Below are positions 1 through 10,568 of a DNA stretch of 64,000 nucleotides, piece after piece. The notes under the pieces are model-generated. The model saw nothing but the letters and a program-made list of their open reading frames with translations. It was not told the origin of the DNA and searched no databases. A program made the translations under genes and the position numbers. Source of the DNA: Tatlockia sp. (GTDB lineage: Bacteria > Pseudomonadota > Gammaproteobacteria > Legionellales > Legionellaceae); assembly GCA_013697955.1 (NCBI GenBank), contig JACCVV010000020.1:124001-188000 (forward strand), read 5' to 3'. Every line of letters begins with the position of its first letter. The first letter of the stretch is position 1.

Positions 1-212
1 GGAATTTTAACTACTTTTCCCTCATGAATTACAGAAGGATCATAGTGTGTGCCTTTATTTAAATACTTAAGGGTTTCTTTGGCTGTTGCGCACAAGGCCT
101 GTCCATTGATCTCAGAGTGACTACTGGGTAAAGGGTTAGCCGGAATAAAACGAGGTGCTGCAAAGGCTGCAAGGCTAAGAATCAATGAAAAAAAGGAAAA
201 TAATAGTTTCAT
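1..212 (-). CDS. Exported protein of unknown function (5' part only)
   Basis: Reading on the minus strand from an ATG at 212, the frame stays open to the window edge, so only about 70 residues are visible and the C-terminus is missing. The first 19 residues are a typical Sec signal peptide: Met-Lys, a run of Leu/Phe/Ser, then Ala-Ala-Phe-Ala-Ala before Pro-Arg. The mature start is polar, with one Cys in the segment Gly-Gln-Ala-Leu-Cys-Ala-Thr. I do not recognise the family. A periplasmic location is inferred from the signal peptide only. Confidence 0.6.
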   Translation of the reverse strand, partial: MKLLFSFFSLILSLAAFAAPRFIPANPLPSSHSEINGQALCATAKETLKYLNKGTHYDPSVIHEGKVVKI

Positions 213-318
213 CTTGATAGGTAATGTTAATTTATTAATAACTACTATAGGTCGATAAGTACAAAGTAGCCATCTTTTTTTAGCTCGTATTGTTAAGTTT
301 CCGTTTAATAAAAATTTA

Positions 319-513
319 TTAAAACCCTGACTTTTTAAATTCTCTAATTTTTTTATCGGTATTGTATTGGGAAAGCGCATAAACAGCCCACAATGCAGCT
401 GGAATCCATCCAATCAATGTAAATTGTAGAATCAGGCAAATTATGCCTGCGACGGGTCTACCAATCGTGAAAAAAACAAAAAAAGGAAAAAATATTGCCA
501 AGAGTAAACGCAT
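319..513 (-). CDS. Pmp3/YqaE family small membrane protein
   Basis: This 64-residue protein consists almost entirely of two hydrophobic helices (about residues 2-20 and 23-46) separated by Gly-Arg-Pro-Val-Ala-Gly, followed by a charged tail. The length, the two-helix layout and the segment Gln-Phe-Thr-Leu-Ile-Gly-Trp-Ile-Pro-Ala-Ala-Leu-Trp-Ala fit the Pmp3 (UPF0057) family of inner-membrane proteolipids, known elsewhere for roles in membrane potential and salt or cold stress. The gene is monocistronic, between an exported-protein gene and nrdB on the same strand. No clear Shine-Dalgarno sequence is visible. The exact cellular role is unknown. Confidence 0.75.
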   Translation of the reverse strand: MRLLLAIFFPFFVFFTIGRPVAGIICLILQFTLIGWIPAALWAVYALSQYNTDKKIREFKKSGF

Positions 514-855
514 CTAAAGTTCAGCCATTACATTTAAAAGGCATTCATTATCTCAGTTAAAAAATTATTATCAAGGCTATCTTTAGAAGACTTAATTTTT
601 GTATATAAAGAAATATGCTTACCGGTTTTTTTCCGAAAAGTAAGACTCATATTCAATTTTATTTTAAGCTGCACTTCGTCTTGGGATGACAAATTTGAAA
701 TTTGAATTATTTAGTGTAAGAGTCTTTGATTCATTTGAGAGTTATTTTTAAGCCTGACAGCTGAATTCCCCAGCAAAAAGCCCTGGGGAATGCTGCGATG
801 TCATTCCGGTTGACTGCGGTTCAACACTTCGGTTTACAACATTGTTCTTTAAATA
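514..855. other. Intergenic region between Pmp3-like gene and nrdB
   Basis: About 340 bases without a convincing gene. It holds the hairpin described separately at 765-791 and AT-rich sequence that must carry the promoter of the Pmp3-like gene on the minus strand. I see no tRNA, repeat or credible short reading frame. Confidence 0.5.
765..791 (-). terminator. Hairpin downstream of nrdB, possible terminator
   Basis: A perfect 9-bp stem (ATTCCCCAG / CTGGGGAAT) with a 9-nt loop lies about 65 bases past the nrdB stop codon. No U-run follows on the minus strand, so it could be an RNA-stabilising 3' hairpin or a weak terminator. Confidence 0.35.
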
Positions 856-1959
856 TTAATCTTCATCTTCCCAGCTCAGAGTTCCACCAGCTTGATATTC
901 AATAACGCGTGTTTCAAAGAAGTTTTTCTCTTTCTTTAAATCCATCATCTCGCTCATCCATGGAAATGGATTTTCAGCACCGGGATACTGGTCTGACAAA
1001 CCAATCTGATTAAGACGTCGATTGGCGATAAAATGAAGATATTCTTCAAACATTTCTGCGTTCATACCTAAAATACCGTGTGGCATCGTGTCCTTAGCGT
1101 ATTGATATTCCAATGCGACACTATCTTTAACTAATTGAATGATTTCTTCTTTGAAAGCAGGTGTCCATAAATGAGGATTTTCAATTTTAATTTGATTAAT
1201 CACATCGATACCAAAATTCATATGCATGGATTCATCGCGTAAAATGTATTGAAACTGTTCAGAAGTTCCCACCATTTTATTGCGTCTTCCCATTGAAAGG
1301 ATTTGGGTAAAGCCTACATAAAAGAAAATGCCCTCAAAAATAACATAAAATGCGATTAAGTCACGTAAAAGTCGCTGATCATTTTCAGGAGTGCCAGTAT
1401 GGAAATTAGGATCAGCTAAACTTTGGGTGAAAGGCAATGCCCAAGAGGCTTTGTTGGCAACTGCTGGTATTTCACGATACATATTAAACACAGCTGCTTC
1501 ATCAAGCCCTAAACTTTCAATAATATATTGATAGGCATGGGTATGCAGTGCTTCTTCAAAGGCTTGGCGCAATAGATATTGACGGCATTCCGGATTAGTA
1601 ATGTGGCGATAAACGGCTAATACCAGGTTATTGGCTACCAGTGAGTCTGCTGTGGAGAAAAAGCCTAAATTACGCAAGATAATGAGGCGTTCATCATCAG
1701 TTAAGCCATTGGGATCTTTCCACAAAGCTACATCTGCACTCATGTTGATTTCATTGGGCATCCAATGGTTAGCACAAGCAGTTAAGTATTTATCCCAGGC
1801 CCAAGTATATTTAAATGGAACTAACTGGTTTAAATCCGCTCGGCAATTAATAATCTTTTTATCATCAACGTGAATACGGCCAGCACCCATTTCCAAAGCT
1901 TCAAGTCCTGTAACAGCCCTGACTTCAGGGCTCTTTCTTAGTTCTAATACTTCTGACAT
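856..1959 (-). CDS. nrdB: Ribonucleoside-diphosphate reductase class Ia, beta subunit
   Basis: NrdB carries the diiron-tyrosyl radical that starts reduction of ribonucleotides by NrdA. The 367-residue length is normal. Iron-ligand motifs of the ferritin-like R2 fold are visible: Asp in the Ala-Asp-Val-Ala-Leu-Trp segment near residue 76, Glu-Glu-Ala-Leu-His near 135-139 followed by the likely radical Tyr in Ala-Tyr-Gln-Tyr, and Asp-Glu-Ser-Met-His later in the chain. The acidic C-terminal tail (Trp-Glu-Asp-Glu-Asp) is where R2 normally docks on R1. The gene follows nrdA after 13 bases and is surely cotranscribed from the NrdR-box promoter upstream of nrdA. Confidence 0.97.
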   Translation of the reverse strand: MSEVLELRKSPEVRAVTGLEALEMGAGRIHVDDKKIINCRADLNQLVPFKYTWAWDKYLTACANHWMPNEINMSADVALWKDPNGLTDDERLIILRNLGFFSTADSLVANNLVLAVYRHITNPECRQYLLRQAFEEALHTHAYQYIIESLGLDEAAVFNMYREIPAVANKASWALPFTQSLADPNFHTGTPENDQRLLRDLIAFYVIFEGIFFYVGFTQILSMGRRNKMVGTSEQFQYILRDESMHMNFGIDVINQIKIENPHLWTPAFKEEIIQLVKDSVALEYQYAKDTMPHGILGMNAEMFEEYLHFIANRRLNQIGLSDQYPGAENPFPWMSEMMDLKKEKNFFETRVIEYQAGGTLSWEDED

Positions 1960-1972
1960 TTAGTTCTCCTCA

Positions 1973-4792
1973 TTACTGGCAAGCTTCACAATCCGGATCA
2001 AGAATGGAGCAAACTTTGGGTTCTTCAATCTTCACTGCATTGAGTGCACCGTCATTTACTGTGGATTTTTCAGCATTGCTCGCGCCTAAACTACGTAAGT
2101 AATAGGTTGTTTTCAGGCCGCGTATCCAGGCGTGTTTATACAATTTATCCAAGTTATTACCAGATGGTTTTGCCATGTATATATTGAGTGATTGTGCTTG
2201 ATCTATCCATTTTTGGCGGCGTGATGCTGCTTCAACAAGCCATATGGGATCAATTTCAAAAGCAGTCGCATACCGAGCTTTTAACTCAGCCGGAATACGG
2301 CTAATTGGTTGCACTGAGCCATTAAAATACTTAAGGTCGTTGACCATGACCTCATCCCAAAGGTTAAGCGCTTTTAAATCAGCAACCAGATAGGGATTGA
2401 TTACCGTAAATTCGCCCGACAAATTAGATTTCACATACAGATTTTGATAAGTTGGCTCAATGGACTGAGAGACGCCGCAAATATTAGAAATGGTTGCTGT
2501 AGGAGCAATTGCCATCACATTAGAATTGCGAATTCCCTGTGTGCGAACTTTTACACGCAGTCTTTCCCAATCCAATCGCTGCGAACGGTCTTGTTCCATG
2601 TATTGGTTACGGGATTGCTGTAACAAATTGATGGAATCAATTGGCAGAATTCCTTTAGACCAGAGCGAACCCTCATAACTTGAATAACTGCCCCTTTCTT
2701 TTGCTAATTCACAGGAGGCTTCAATTGCATAATAACTGATTAACTCCATTGATTCGTCGGCAAAATCGACAGCCTCTTTGGAAGTGTAATCCATCTTAAG
2801 GGCATAAAGAGCATCCTGGAAGCCCATAAGACCCATTCCAATTGGACGATGTTGTAAATTGGAATTTCGTGCTTGAGGAACTGAGTAATAATTGATATCG
2901 ATAACATTATCAAGCATGCGGATAGCAGTATTAATAGTCTGTTTCAGTTTTTTGCGATCCAGTTCACCATTGTGGATATGCGCTGGAAGATTGACGCTGC
3001 CTAGGTTACAAACCGCAATCTCATCTTGCGAAGTGTTAAGCGTAATTTCAGTACAAAGGTTAGAGCTGTGAATAACCCCGACATGTTGCTGTGGTGAACG
3101 AAGATTGCAAGGATCTTTGAAAGTAAGCCAGGGATGCCCTGTTTCAAAAAGCATTGAAAGCATTCGGCGCCATAGTTTAAGCGCTGGCAGAGTTTTAACA
3201 TTGCTGATTTGCCCATGAGCTGCCATTTTTTCGTATTCAACATATTTGCTTTCAAAGGCTGTACCATACAACTCATGCAATTGAGGTACTTCATCCGGTG
3301 AAAATAGAGTCCATTCACCCTCTTCATGTACCCGTTTCATAAATAAATCAGGAATCCACAACGCAGTATTCATATCATGAGTACGTCGTCTGTCATCGCC
3401 AGTATTTTTTCGAAGATCAAGAAACTCTTCCACGTCACGATGCCAACATTCCAGATAGGCACAAACAGCTCCCTTGCGTTTACCGCCCTGGTTTACAGCC
3501 ACGGCAGTTGCATCAGCAACATTTAAGAAGGGAACTACACCCTGTGATTTTCCATTAGTCCCTTTAATATGGGAACCCATGGCACGTACCGGTGTCCAGT
3601 CATTACCCAGGCCGCCGGCAAATTTTGATAACAAGGCATTATCTTTAATTGCAGAGTAAATACCATCTAGATGATCGGGAACTGTTGTTAAATAACAGCT
3701 AGATAATTGCGGTCTTACCGTTCCGGAGTTGAAAAGGGTCGGAGTAGAGGACATGTAATCAAAAGAAGAAAGAAGTAAATAAAACTCAATTGCTTTTTCA
3801 TTGCGATTTTTTTCTCGAATCGCAAGACCCATAGCAACTCGCATAAAAAAGGCCTGAGGTAATTCGTAGCGAACGCCCTTGTCATGAAGGAAGTAACGGT
3901 CATAAAGAGTTTGTAGGCTCAAATAGGTAAATTGCATATCGCGCTTAGGCAATAAAGCTTTACCCAGCTTTTCAAGATCGAATTCCGCAAGTTTTTGATC
4001 TAAAAGACCTTGGTTAATTCCATGAGCAATATAACTTTTGAAATAAATAGGATAAAGACCTGTCATTTCATCAAAGGTTGCTTCGTTTTGAACCTTTAAC
4101 TTGCCTAGCGCTTCAGTGCGCAGACTATCTAGCAGTAAACGAGCACTCACAAAAGTATAATTGGGCTCCTTTTCGACTAAGGCACGGGCAGACATAATCA
4201 AGGCTTTATGGACATCTTCAAGTTTGGCGTGATTATAAAGATTGCGCATTGCATCTTTTATCACTGGCTCTGCTTTTACATTCTCTAATTCACGGCAGGC
4301 TTCAGCAACTATAGTGTTAACCCTATTCATGTCCAAAGGTGTTAATTTACCGTCCGGCATTGTGATTAACAGAGTTTTGCTATCAATCGCTTGCTGTTTG
4401 ACATTGATTTGGCGAGCTTTACGGTGTTCTTCACGATAGAGAACATAAGCGCGAGCCACTTTATATTCACCGCTACGCATCAGAGCAAGTTCGACCTGAT
4501 CCTGAATGTCCTCAATATGAATTGTGCCACCGCTTGGGAGACGGCGTTTAAAAGCTTGGGTAACTTGTTGAGCGATTTCATCAACTTGTTGGTGGATACG
4601 ATTAGAAGCCGCTGCGTTATTACCTTCTTCGGCAATAAAGGCTTTAGTGATGGCAACTTTAATTTTGCTATCGTCAAAAGCCACAACTTTGCCGTTACGC
4701 TTGATTGTTTTCAACGAACCAGGGGCATTAGCGGTCAATTCCAGTTGACTTGTTTGCGGTACATCTTTTACCGGTTCTAGAATCTCAGACAT
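1973..4792 (-). CDS. nrdA: Ribonucleoside-diphosphate reductase class Ia, alpha subunit
   Basis: NrdA is the catalytic subunit that reduces NDPs to dNDPs. At 939 residues it is longer than the E. coli enzyme because of its N-terminal part and insertions. An N-terminal ATP-cone (about residues 27-115, starting Lys-Thr-Ile-Lys-Arg-Asn-Gly) is the dATP activity switch. The catalytic core shows Ser-Ser-Cys-Tyr-Leu and Asn-Leu-Cys-Thr-Glu cysteine motifs. The C-terminus ends Asp-Cys-Glu-Ala-Cys-Gln, the CxxC pair that receives electrons from thioredoxin or glutaredoxin. A trxB gene lies 5 kb away. No intein or frameshift is seen. It is the first gene of the nrdA-nrdB operon. Confidence 0.97.
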   Translation of the reverse strand: MSEILEPVKDVPQTSQLELTANAPGSLKTIKRNGKVVAFDDSKIKVAITKAFIAEEGNNAAASNRIHQQVDEIAQQVTQAFKRRLPSGGTIHIEDIQDQVELALMRSGEYKVARAYVLYREEHRKARQINVKQQAIDSKTLLITMPDGKLTPLDMNRVNTIVAEACRELENVKAEPVIKDAMRNLYNHAKLEDVHKALIMSARALVEKEPNYTFVSARLLLDSLRTEALGKLKVQNEATFDEMTGLYPIYFKSYIAHGINQGLLDQKLAEFDLEKLGKALLPKRDMQFTYLSLQTLYDRYFLHDKGVRYELPQAFFMRVAMGLAIREKNRNEKAIEFYLLLSSFDYMSSTPTLFNSGTVRPQLSSCYLTTVPDHLDGIYSAIKDNALLSKFAGGLGNDWTPVRAMGSHIKGTNGKSQGVVPFLNVADATAVAVNQGGKRKGAVCAYLECWHRDVEEFLDLRKNTGDDRRRTHDMNTALWIPDLFMKRVHEEGEWTLFSPDEVPQLHELYGTAFESKYVEYEKMAAHGQISNVKTLPALKLWRRMLSMLFETGHPWLTFKDPCNLRSPQQHVGVIHSSNLCTEITLNTSQDEIAVCNLGSVNLPAHIHNGELDRKKLKQTINTAIRMLDNVIDINYYSVPQARNSNLQHRPIGMGLMGFQDALYALKMDYTSKEAVDFADESMELISYYAIEASCELAKERGSYSSYEGSLWSKGILPIDSINLLQQSRNQYMEQDRSQRLDWERLRVKVRTQGIRNSNVMAIAPTATISNICGVSQSIEPTYQNLYVKSNLSGEFTVINPYLVADLKALNLWDEVMVNDLKYFNGSVQPISRIPAELKARYATAFEIDPIWLVEAASRRQKWIDQAQSLNIYMAKPSGNNLDKLYKHAWIRGLKTTYYLRSLGASNAEKSTVNDGALNAVKIEEPKVCSILDPDCEACQ

Positions 4793-4898
4793 TTTTTCTC
4801 CACTGAAGTTTATTTTTTATCCACCTAACACATTCCTTGAGAATAGGTGGTCCATAACTAACTGGACGATTCATATCTTAAAGTATAGACCCAGCAAG

Positions 4899-4944
4899 GC
4901 ACAAGATATTGTAGTAAAAAAATTTTTTTGCCTATATATTGTGT
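4899..4944 (-). promoter_or_regulatory. Pair of NrdR boxes upstream of nrdAB
   Basis: Two 16-bp elements resemble the NrdR consensus acaCwAtATaTwGtgt. The one at 4929-4944 matches over its last 13 bases (CTATATATTGTGT); the one at 4899-4914 matches 12 of 16 positions. Their starts are 30 bp apart, close to three helical turns, the usual arrangement for cooperative NrdR binding. The stronger box covers the predicted -10 and the other lies just downstream of the start site, which suggests repression. No nrdR gene is in this window. Confidence 0.75.
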
Positions 4945-4961
4945 TTTGTTGCCTAGGTCAA
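4933..4961 (-). promoter_or_regulatory. Sigma-70 promoter of nrdAB
   Basis: On the minus strand a TTGACC -35 element (4956-4961) is followed after exactly 17 bp by a TATATA -10 element (4933-4938). It lies about 140 bases before the nrdA start, leaving a long leader. The -10 lies inside an NrdR box, which supports the assignment. Confidence 0.7.
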
Positions 4962-5067
4962 GAGGATAAATACGGTATAAGCTGTGGATAAGTTGTGTGT
5001 GTTTTGTGGATGCGAAAAATGTCGGCAAATCGTTTTTAATAACACAAAAAAATTTACAAAAAAAAAA

Positions 5068-5850
5068 TTAGGATTTTGTTTTGACGATAACTGCATCGCT
5101 CACATTGGAAAATCCGTGAACATCCAATTGGAAAGAGTCAAGATGAGCCCGTAACTGACTCGAACTGCCGCCATCAAGATTGAGGGCATTGTAACAATTA
5201 AGGGGAGCTGCTTTCATTAATTGCGCTAATTCAGTAGTCGAAAGAGGCATGTTATCAGTAACTAAAATAATTACTCTGCCGTCATGAGTAATGCCTAAGG
5301 CTGAACGTTCAGCTCTTCCTGCTTTTAACGGAGGAATCCGATTATTGATTAAAAGCCTTGGCCCACTTTGTATGGCGAATTCGATTTGCCGGTCAGAATA
5401 AAATTGAGCGAAATTGGTTAAGTGTGCTTTTTGATTTTTGACGTAAAAAATTCCCCACCAGCTAATATTTTTTGCAGGACTTTGCTTGCGTTTATTATCA
5501 ATTCGCAAGCCAAGCGGTTTAAAATTACTATCAAAAAAGCCGCCATTAATGGCTAAAAGAGCCTTACTAAAGGCAGCATATTCCTCAATTGAAGCATAAG
5601 GACGCGCCATGTCTTTGGCAGTAACCAGTGAAAGCTTATTGACTTTAAGATTAATTCGAAATACATGAACATGAGACCAAGGCGTTAAAAAACTACCATC
5701 AAGATCTTGATATTCAATGCCTGGAGCTAGATTTCGCCATTCAGATTTAGCATTACTATAATTTGTAAAAAGCAAGAGCAAACATGAAAAAGTTAAACAC
5801 TTAAGGGCTCGGGTCAGCCATTTTAGAAGGTCAATGGTTTGACTGGGCAT
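5068..5850 (-). CDS. DUF2233 (phosphodiester glycosidase-type) exported protein
   Basis: The 260-residue protein starts with a signal peptide or membrane anchor (hydrophobic segment about residues 16-30). It then shows the DUF2233/NAGPA-like fold motifs: Ala-Ile-Asn-Gly-Gly-Phe-Phe-Asp near residue 96, a Ser-Gly-Pro-Arg-Leu-Leu segment, and Leu-Asn-Leu-Asp-Gly-Gly-Ser-Ser-Ser near residue 230. The family includes the eukaryotic enzyme uncovering mannose-6-phosphate and bacterial proteins thought to cut phosphodiester-linked sugars. The substrate here is unknown. It diverges from pmbA, with only 48 bases between the two starts. Confidence 0.8.
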   Translation of the reverse strand: MPSQTIDLLKWLTRALKCLTFSCLLLLFTNYSNAKSEWRNLAPGIEYQDLDGSFLTPWSHVHVFRINLKVNKLSLVTAKDMARPYASIEEYAAFSKALLAINGGFFDSNFKPLGLRIDNKRKQSPAKNISWWGIFYVKNQKAHLTNFAQFYSDRQIEFAIQSGPRLLINNRIPPLKAGRAERSALGITHDGRVIILVTDNMPLSTTELAQLMKAAPLNCYNALNLDGGSSSQLRAHLDSFQLDVHGFSNVSDAVIVKTKS

Positions 5851-5898
5851 ATTAATCTTGTATCCTTATGAACAAATTTTAATAGTGGCGGAATTACC

Positions 5899-7257
5899 AT
5901 GGGAACGTTAGGGAAAAATAGCAATAGTGTTGCGGTTAAGTCAACCAACAATTTATCCGAATTAATGCATGATGTATTGGCGCGAGCCAAAGACCAAGGT
6001 GCAACGGATGCAATGGTCACTGTCAATCATGATAGTGGTTATTCGGTTGATGTGCGCATGGGTGATGTCGAAACGGTTGCTTTTAGTGAAGATAAAGGGG
6101 TCAGTCTGGTTATTTATATAGGTCAGCGTAAAGGTGGAGCTTCAAGTACCGATACTTCGCCAGCTGCTCTTGACGCATTGGTAACCGCTGCCTGTGATAT
6201 AGCTCGAGTAAGTGCAGCCGATCCCTGTTTTGGGCTTGCTGATCGCGATTTAATTAATAACAATTACCCGGATTTAGATCTTTATTTTCCCTGGGATATC
6301 AGCCCACCTGAAGCTATTGAAAAAGCGCTTGCCTGTGAAGGTCAGGCTTTAGCTGGGGATAGTCGAATCACTAATTCAGATGGCGTTAATTTTTCAACCT
6401 ATGCCTTCTGTCACGGATTTGCTAATACTCATGGTGGCGAAGGAATTATACGAAGCACCCGACATAGTATAAGTTGCTCTTTGATTGCAAAAGAGGGCGA
6501 TTCCATGCAGCGTGATTATGATTACACAACTTCAAGGCGGTCAGAAGATTTGGATTCCTTGGAAAATTTAGCCAGAAATACAGTTGAACGAGCAACTAAG
6601 CGTCTAGGTGCTAAAAAAGTAAAAACGCAAAAGACGCCTGTGTTATTTTCGCCTCGGGTCTCCAGCGGACTTTTTTCCTCTTTTATTAATGCCATTAATG
6701 GGGGAAATTTATATCGAAAGAACAGCTTTTTACTCGATTCGATTGGGCAACAGGTATTTCCAAAATTTATTAAAATCTACGAACAGCCTTTTATACCAAG
6801 AGCTTTAGGCAGTTCGGCCTTTGATGGTGAAGGAGTTCCCACCAGAAACAATGTATTTGTGCAAAATGGAATAGTCGAACAATACGTGCTAGGCAGTTAT
6901 TCAGCCCGCAAAATGGGGTTAAAGACCACAGCAAATAGCGGTGGTGTACACAATCTTACCATTGACCCCACTGCTGGCGGATTAAATGAGCTAATAAAGA
7001 AAATGGGGACGGGCTTACTTGTTACCGAATTGATGGGGCAGGGTGTTAACGGCCTCACAGGTGATTATTCGCGAGGGGCGACAGGGTTTTGGGTTGAAAA
7101 TGGTGAAATTCAATTTCCTGTCGAAGAGATCACTATTGCTGGAAATCTTAAAGATATGTTCAAAGCGATAGTTGCAGTGGGTAATGATTTGAATCCAAAT
7201 ATTTCCACTCGCTGTGGTTCGATTCTTATTGAACAAATGATGATTGCCGGACATTAG
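5899..7257 (+). CDS. pmbA: Metalloprotease PmbA (TldE)
   Basis: PmbA pairs with TldD to form a zinc protease known for processing microcin B17 and degrading CcdA. The 452-residue length matches the family. The N-terminal half has the TldD/PmbA segment Val-Asp-Val-Arg-Met-Gly-Asp-Val-Glu followed by Tyr-Ile-Gly-Gln-Arg-Lys-Gly. The C-terminal half has Gly-Glu-Gly-Val-Pro-Thr-Arg-Asn near residue 313 and the ending Asn-Pro-Asn-Ile-Ser-Thr-Arg-Cys-Gly-Ser. PmbA subunits lack the metal-binding HExxxH of TldD, and none is seen here. tldD is not in the window. The start ATG follows a GGCGGA-type ribosome binding site. Confidence 0.93.
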   Translation: MGTLGKNSNSVAVKSTNNLSELMHDVLARAKDQGATDAMVTVNHDSGYSVDVRMGDVETVAFSEDKGVSLVIYIGQRKGGASSTDTSPAALDALVTAACDIARVSAADPCFGLADRDLINNNYPDLDLYFPWDISPPEAIEKALACEGQALAGDSRITNSDGVNFSTYAFCHGFANTHGGEGIIRSTRHSISCSLIAKEGDSMQRDYDYTTSRRSEDLDSLENLARNTVERATKRLGAKKVKTQKTPVLFSPRVSSGLFSSFINAINGGNLYRKNSFLLDSIGQQVFPKFIKIYEQPFIPRALGSSAFDGEGVPTRNNVFVQNGIVEQYVLGSYSARKMGLKTTANSGGVHNLTIDPTAGGLNELIKKMGTGLLVTELMGQGVNGLTGDYSRGATGFWVENGEIQFPVEEITIAGNLKDMFKAIVAVGNDLNPNISTRCGSILIEQMMIAGH

Positions 7258-7268
7258 AAATTTTGCCG

Positions 7269-7293
7269 CCCCGCTCCAATTGCAGGAGCGGGG
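7269..7293. terminator. Strong GC hairpin between convergent pmbA and infA
   Basis: A perfect 9-bp stem (CCCCGCTCC / GGAGCGGGG) with a 7-nt loop sits in the 49 bases between two convergent genes. Neither strand has a good U-run after it. It probably protects or ends both transcripts. Confidence 0.5.
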
Positions 7294-7306
7294 AAGTAAA
7301 ACAAAT

Positions 7307-7528
7307 TCAGTTTTTATCACGGAAAATAATGCGCCCTTTGCTAAGGTCATAAGGAGTCAGCTCCACTTTAACCTTATCTCCGGTTAGGATGCGAATGTAA
7401 TTTTTACGCATACGGCCAGAAATATGAGCAGTGACCACATGGCCATTTTCCAGTTCCACCCGGAACATTGTATTAGGTAAGGTATCAACAACGGTGCCAA
7501 GCATTTCAATATGATCTTCTTTCGCCAT
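7307..7528 (-). CDS. infA: Translation initiation factor IF-1
   Basis: IF-1 binds the ribosomal A site during initiation. The 73-residue protein is a single S1/OB-fold domain with the full family signature: Met-Ala-Lys-Glu-Asp at the N-terminus, [12 protein letters not shown], Gly-Arg-Met-Arg-Lys-Asn-Tyr-Ile-Arg, and a C-terminal Gly-Arg-Ile-Ile-Phe-Arg. In many gammaproteobacteria infA lies next to aat, and here aat is close on the same strand, with a Fic-like gene inserted between them. Confidence 0.98.
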   Translation of the reverse strand: MAKEDHIEMLGTVVDTLPNTMFRVELENGHVVTAHISGRMRKNYIRILTGDKVKVELTPYDLSKGRIIFRDKN

Positions 7529-7564
7529 GGGTCTCTCAAAAATTTAACAGAAAACAAAGCGCAA

Positions 7565-7593
7565 ATAATGCACTAAAACTTTGTAAATGGCAA
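7565..7593 (-). promoter_or_regulatory. Possible infA promoter
   Basis: On the minus strand, TTGCCA (7588-7593) and CATTAT (7565-7570) are separated by 17 bp, about 37 bases before the infA start. Only a moderate match. Confidence 0.4.
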
Positions 7594-7697
7594 TCTACAC
7601 TTTTAAAAGTCTTATGATTTTAGTGAAAATTTATCTATTTAGAGTCGAAACCCTAGATCATAGAATGTGACTTAGGGTAACTTATCTCTAGGGTAGA

Positions 7698-8860
7698 TTA
7701 AAATTTGTTTTCAGAAGTCGCGCTTGGGATAATTTCATCATTTGAGTTTAGTTCAATTGATTTAATGGCAATTTCCAAAGTGTTAACATTAATATTGGAG
7801 CATTTAACAACCGGAATGCCATTATCCTTACGTTTACTTTGAACCACCGTTCCTATCTTGGCTCGATTTAATTCTTCTGCAATTTCTTTGGCTTTTGCTA
7901 AATCATTAATTTCTACCCAACCTTCTAAATGATTTTTGGGATTGATTCTCCAACCTTCAGTATGAGTTATTTTGATTAACCCTGCTTTAATTTCTTCTAC
8001 TGATTCTTTTTTTAAGGATGTAGCTCCAAAAAAATGAAGTTTTTCTGATTTTATAGAAGATCTTTGTAAATTTTCTTCTAATTCATTAAGAATAGACTTC
8101 ATGTTTTTAAAAATAAAAATGCTAAGGTCATCTTTGTTATTAAGACCCTCATTCAGACCAATAAATCCTACTTGTTGTAATTTTTCCTGAATCTCATCAA
8201 TATCGTATTGGGGAAATTTCAATTGAAGTTGTTGAATCTTTTTTACAAAACCACACCGTAAAGCCACCGATTCTTCAAGTTTTAAGTTGGAAAAAGGTTC
8301 GTTTTCAGCGACTGTGATTCTTTGGTAAATATGCTCAGCAAGTGGTTTACGTGTTTGATTGATAAGATTGATAGCAACGGAATAAGGTGAATTTTCCAAG
8401 TCTCTATCACCTGGATTACGTAGCAATATAGACGGTAATTCAATTGTTCTTAGAAATAGATTCTTCACACAAGTTGCCGTTCGGCCGTTTGCATTTCCGT
8501 ATGGGTAAACTTCAGTAAGCTGATAAAACATTTCGGCTAGAAACTCAGATACCGCTTTTTTATCCTTTTTATTGCAGGCTTTCCAATCTGCCAAGGTATT
8601 TTCCGCAAATTCTATCATTGCTTGCGGAATTTCTTCGGGGTCCATGCAAATAATTGCAATTTTTTGAACCAGATTTCTTTCTTCGATAGTCAATTTATTA
8701 TTAAGATAGGCTACCGCTAATTTTTCTTTTCCTATGAAATAGTTATTGTTTTTCAGATATTTTTTTTGAGAATCCTTTATCTTTATAGCGGGATTCGCAA
8801 TCAGGCGTTTTATTAAATCTATAAATTTTAGAGTTTGTTGTTTCGAAATCCTAAATTTGG

Positions 8861-8879
<19 letters not shown>
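7698..8879 (-). CDS. Fic-like protein with altered active-site motif
   Basis: The protein has a helical Fic-type core. In place of the canonical HPFxxGNGRxxR it has Tyr-Pro-Tyr-Gly-Asn-Ala-Asn-Gly-Arg-Thr-Ala-Thr (about residues 125-136 from the GTG used here). The loop backbone Asn-Gly-Arg is kept, but the catalytic His is Tyr, the acidic residue is Asn and the final Arg is Thr. AMP transfer by the usual mechanism is therefore doubtful. About 260 further residues follow the motif and are unrecognised. The same frame is open up to an ATG at 8990, deep inside aat. I chose the GTG at 8879 because it leaves a 19-base overlap with the aat stop, but no strong ribosome binding site decides it. Could be an effector or a pseudoenzyme. 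Confidence 0.65.
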
Positions 8880-10523
<1,644 letters not shown>

Positions 10524-10568
10524 TTAAGATGGCAAATACTATGACAAAATAACAAACATTAAAAGTCT

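Noticed and set aside
4391-4780. Plus-strand frame of 129 codons antisense to nrdA
   Set aside because: Opposite strand of strongly conserved nrdA coding sequence; a shadow frame.
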